NCBI GenBank assembly: GCA_017629615.1
Contig: JAGBWT010000048.1
Location: 1 to 5,942 of the forward strand
Length of the DNA stretch: 5,942 nucleotides
Direction of reading: 5' to 3'
From: Alistipes sp.
GTDB lineage: Bacteria; Bacteroidota; Bacteroidia; Bacteroidales; Rikenellaceae
In this document: one piece after another, positions 5,741-5,942 of the stretch
Layout of the letters: each line of letters starts with the position of its first letter
Position numbering within the stretch: position 1 is the first letter of the stretch
Notes under the pieces: model-generated
What the model was told of the DNA's origin: nothing
Database searches by the model: none
The model's input: the letters and a program-made list of their open reading frames with translations, nothing else
Program-made: the position numbers and the translations under genes

Positions 5741-5942
5741 CTATCTGTTAGTACGGCCGGGATATGCCTCCAATGCTTTGCGCAGAATTGTTATTGCCCT
5801 CTTCAATTCATCTTTTTCGAGAATGTAGGCAATGCGCACCTCATCGTGACCAAGCCCCTCCTCCGAGTAGAAGCCCGATGCAGGTGCGAGCATTATGGTT
5901 GCCCCCTCCCACTCAAATTCGCGTAGGCACCACTCGCAGAAA
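5741..5942 (-). CDS. PLP-dependent aminotransferase class I/II, C-terminal fragment cut by window edge
   Basis: The last 66 codons of a leftward gene that enters from the right edge; first full codon at 5941-5939, TAG stop at 5743-5741. The peptide carries ATIMLAPASGFY (about 15-26), GLGHDEVRIAYIL (29-41), and a closing helix DELKRAITILRKALEAYP. This is the C-terminal signature of fold-type I aspartate aminotransferase-like enzymes, in which the Arg of EVRIAY (R37 of the fragment) binds the substrate carboxylate. The exact amino acid substrate cannot be read from this piece; aspartate/tyrosine/aromatic-type transaminases share the motif. The downstream nucleotidyltransferase gene starts after a 9-nt gap. 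The frame is intact throughout and truncation is only by the window. Confidence 0.88.
   Translation of the reverse strand, partial: FCEWCLREFEWEGATIMLAPASGFYSEEGLGHDEVRIAYILEKDELKRAITILRKALEAYPGRTNR

Noticed and set aside
4643..5942. Possible AbiEii-like toxin-antitoxin pair around the nucleotidyltransferase
   Set aside because: The upstream partner is a PLP aminotransferase, no small antitoxin or DNA-binding gene is adjacent, and the protein fits NTP_transf_5 better.

Overview
The window looks like ordinary chromosomal DNA from a member of the Bacteroidota, most likely order Bacteroidales. Three things point there: TAnnTTTG-type -7 promoter elements in the one divergent intergenic region, starts with little or no Shine-Dalgarno signal, and protein flavours typical of the group (an LpxK with a long N-terminal helix next to a trimeric purine nucleoside phosphorylase, an NTP_transf_5 nucleotidyltransferase, and a lipoprotein M23 peptidase). 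Alistipes or a relative is possible, but the genus cannot be fixed from sequence reading alone.

Layout. Bases 1-2089 are a tightly packed leftward operon read from high to low coordinates: an M23 peptidase lipoprotein, a YhbP/UPF0306-like flavin split-barrel protein and ispD (MEP isoprenoid pathway), the last cut off by the window edge. Adjacent genes overlap by 1 nt (TAATG) and by 19 nt, so translational coupling is likely. Bases 2090-2212 are a divergent control region with one candidate promoter on each strand. It also holds a perfect 6-bp inverted repeat which, read leftward, is followed by seven T's. Bases 2213-4563 are a rightward cluster: lpxK (lipid A 4'-kinase), punA (purine nucleoside phosphorylase) and ssb, with spacers of 32 and 3 nt. 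A strong hairpin at 4581-4618 closes this unit. Bases 4643-5942 are a second leftward unit: the 3' end of a class I/II PLP aminotransferase gene (cut by the right edge), then, 9 nt later, a NTP_transf_5 nucleotidyltransferase of unknown role.

How the genes work together. The two units around 2090-2212 both touch the cell envelope: peptidoglycan hydrolysis and isoprenoid precursors on one side (IspD feeds the synthesis of undecaprenyl and quinone side chains), and lipid A phosphorylation on the other. The remaining genes are purine salvage, DNA replication/repair and amino acid metabolism.

I see no mobile element, CRISPR array, tRNA, rRNA or defence system, and no convincing sign of an undescribed system. 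The points most worth a second look are the HxD in place of HxH at the M23 metal site, the repeat plus T-tract over the M23 promoter, and the very short predicted leaders.
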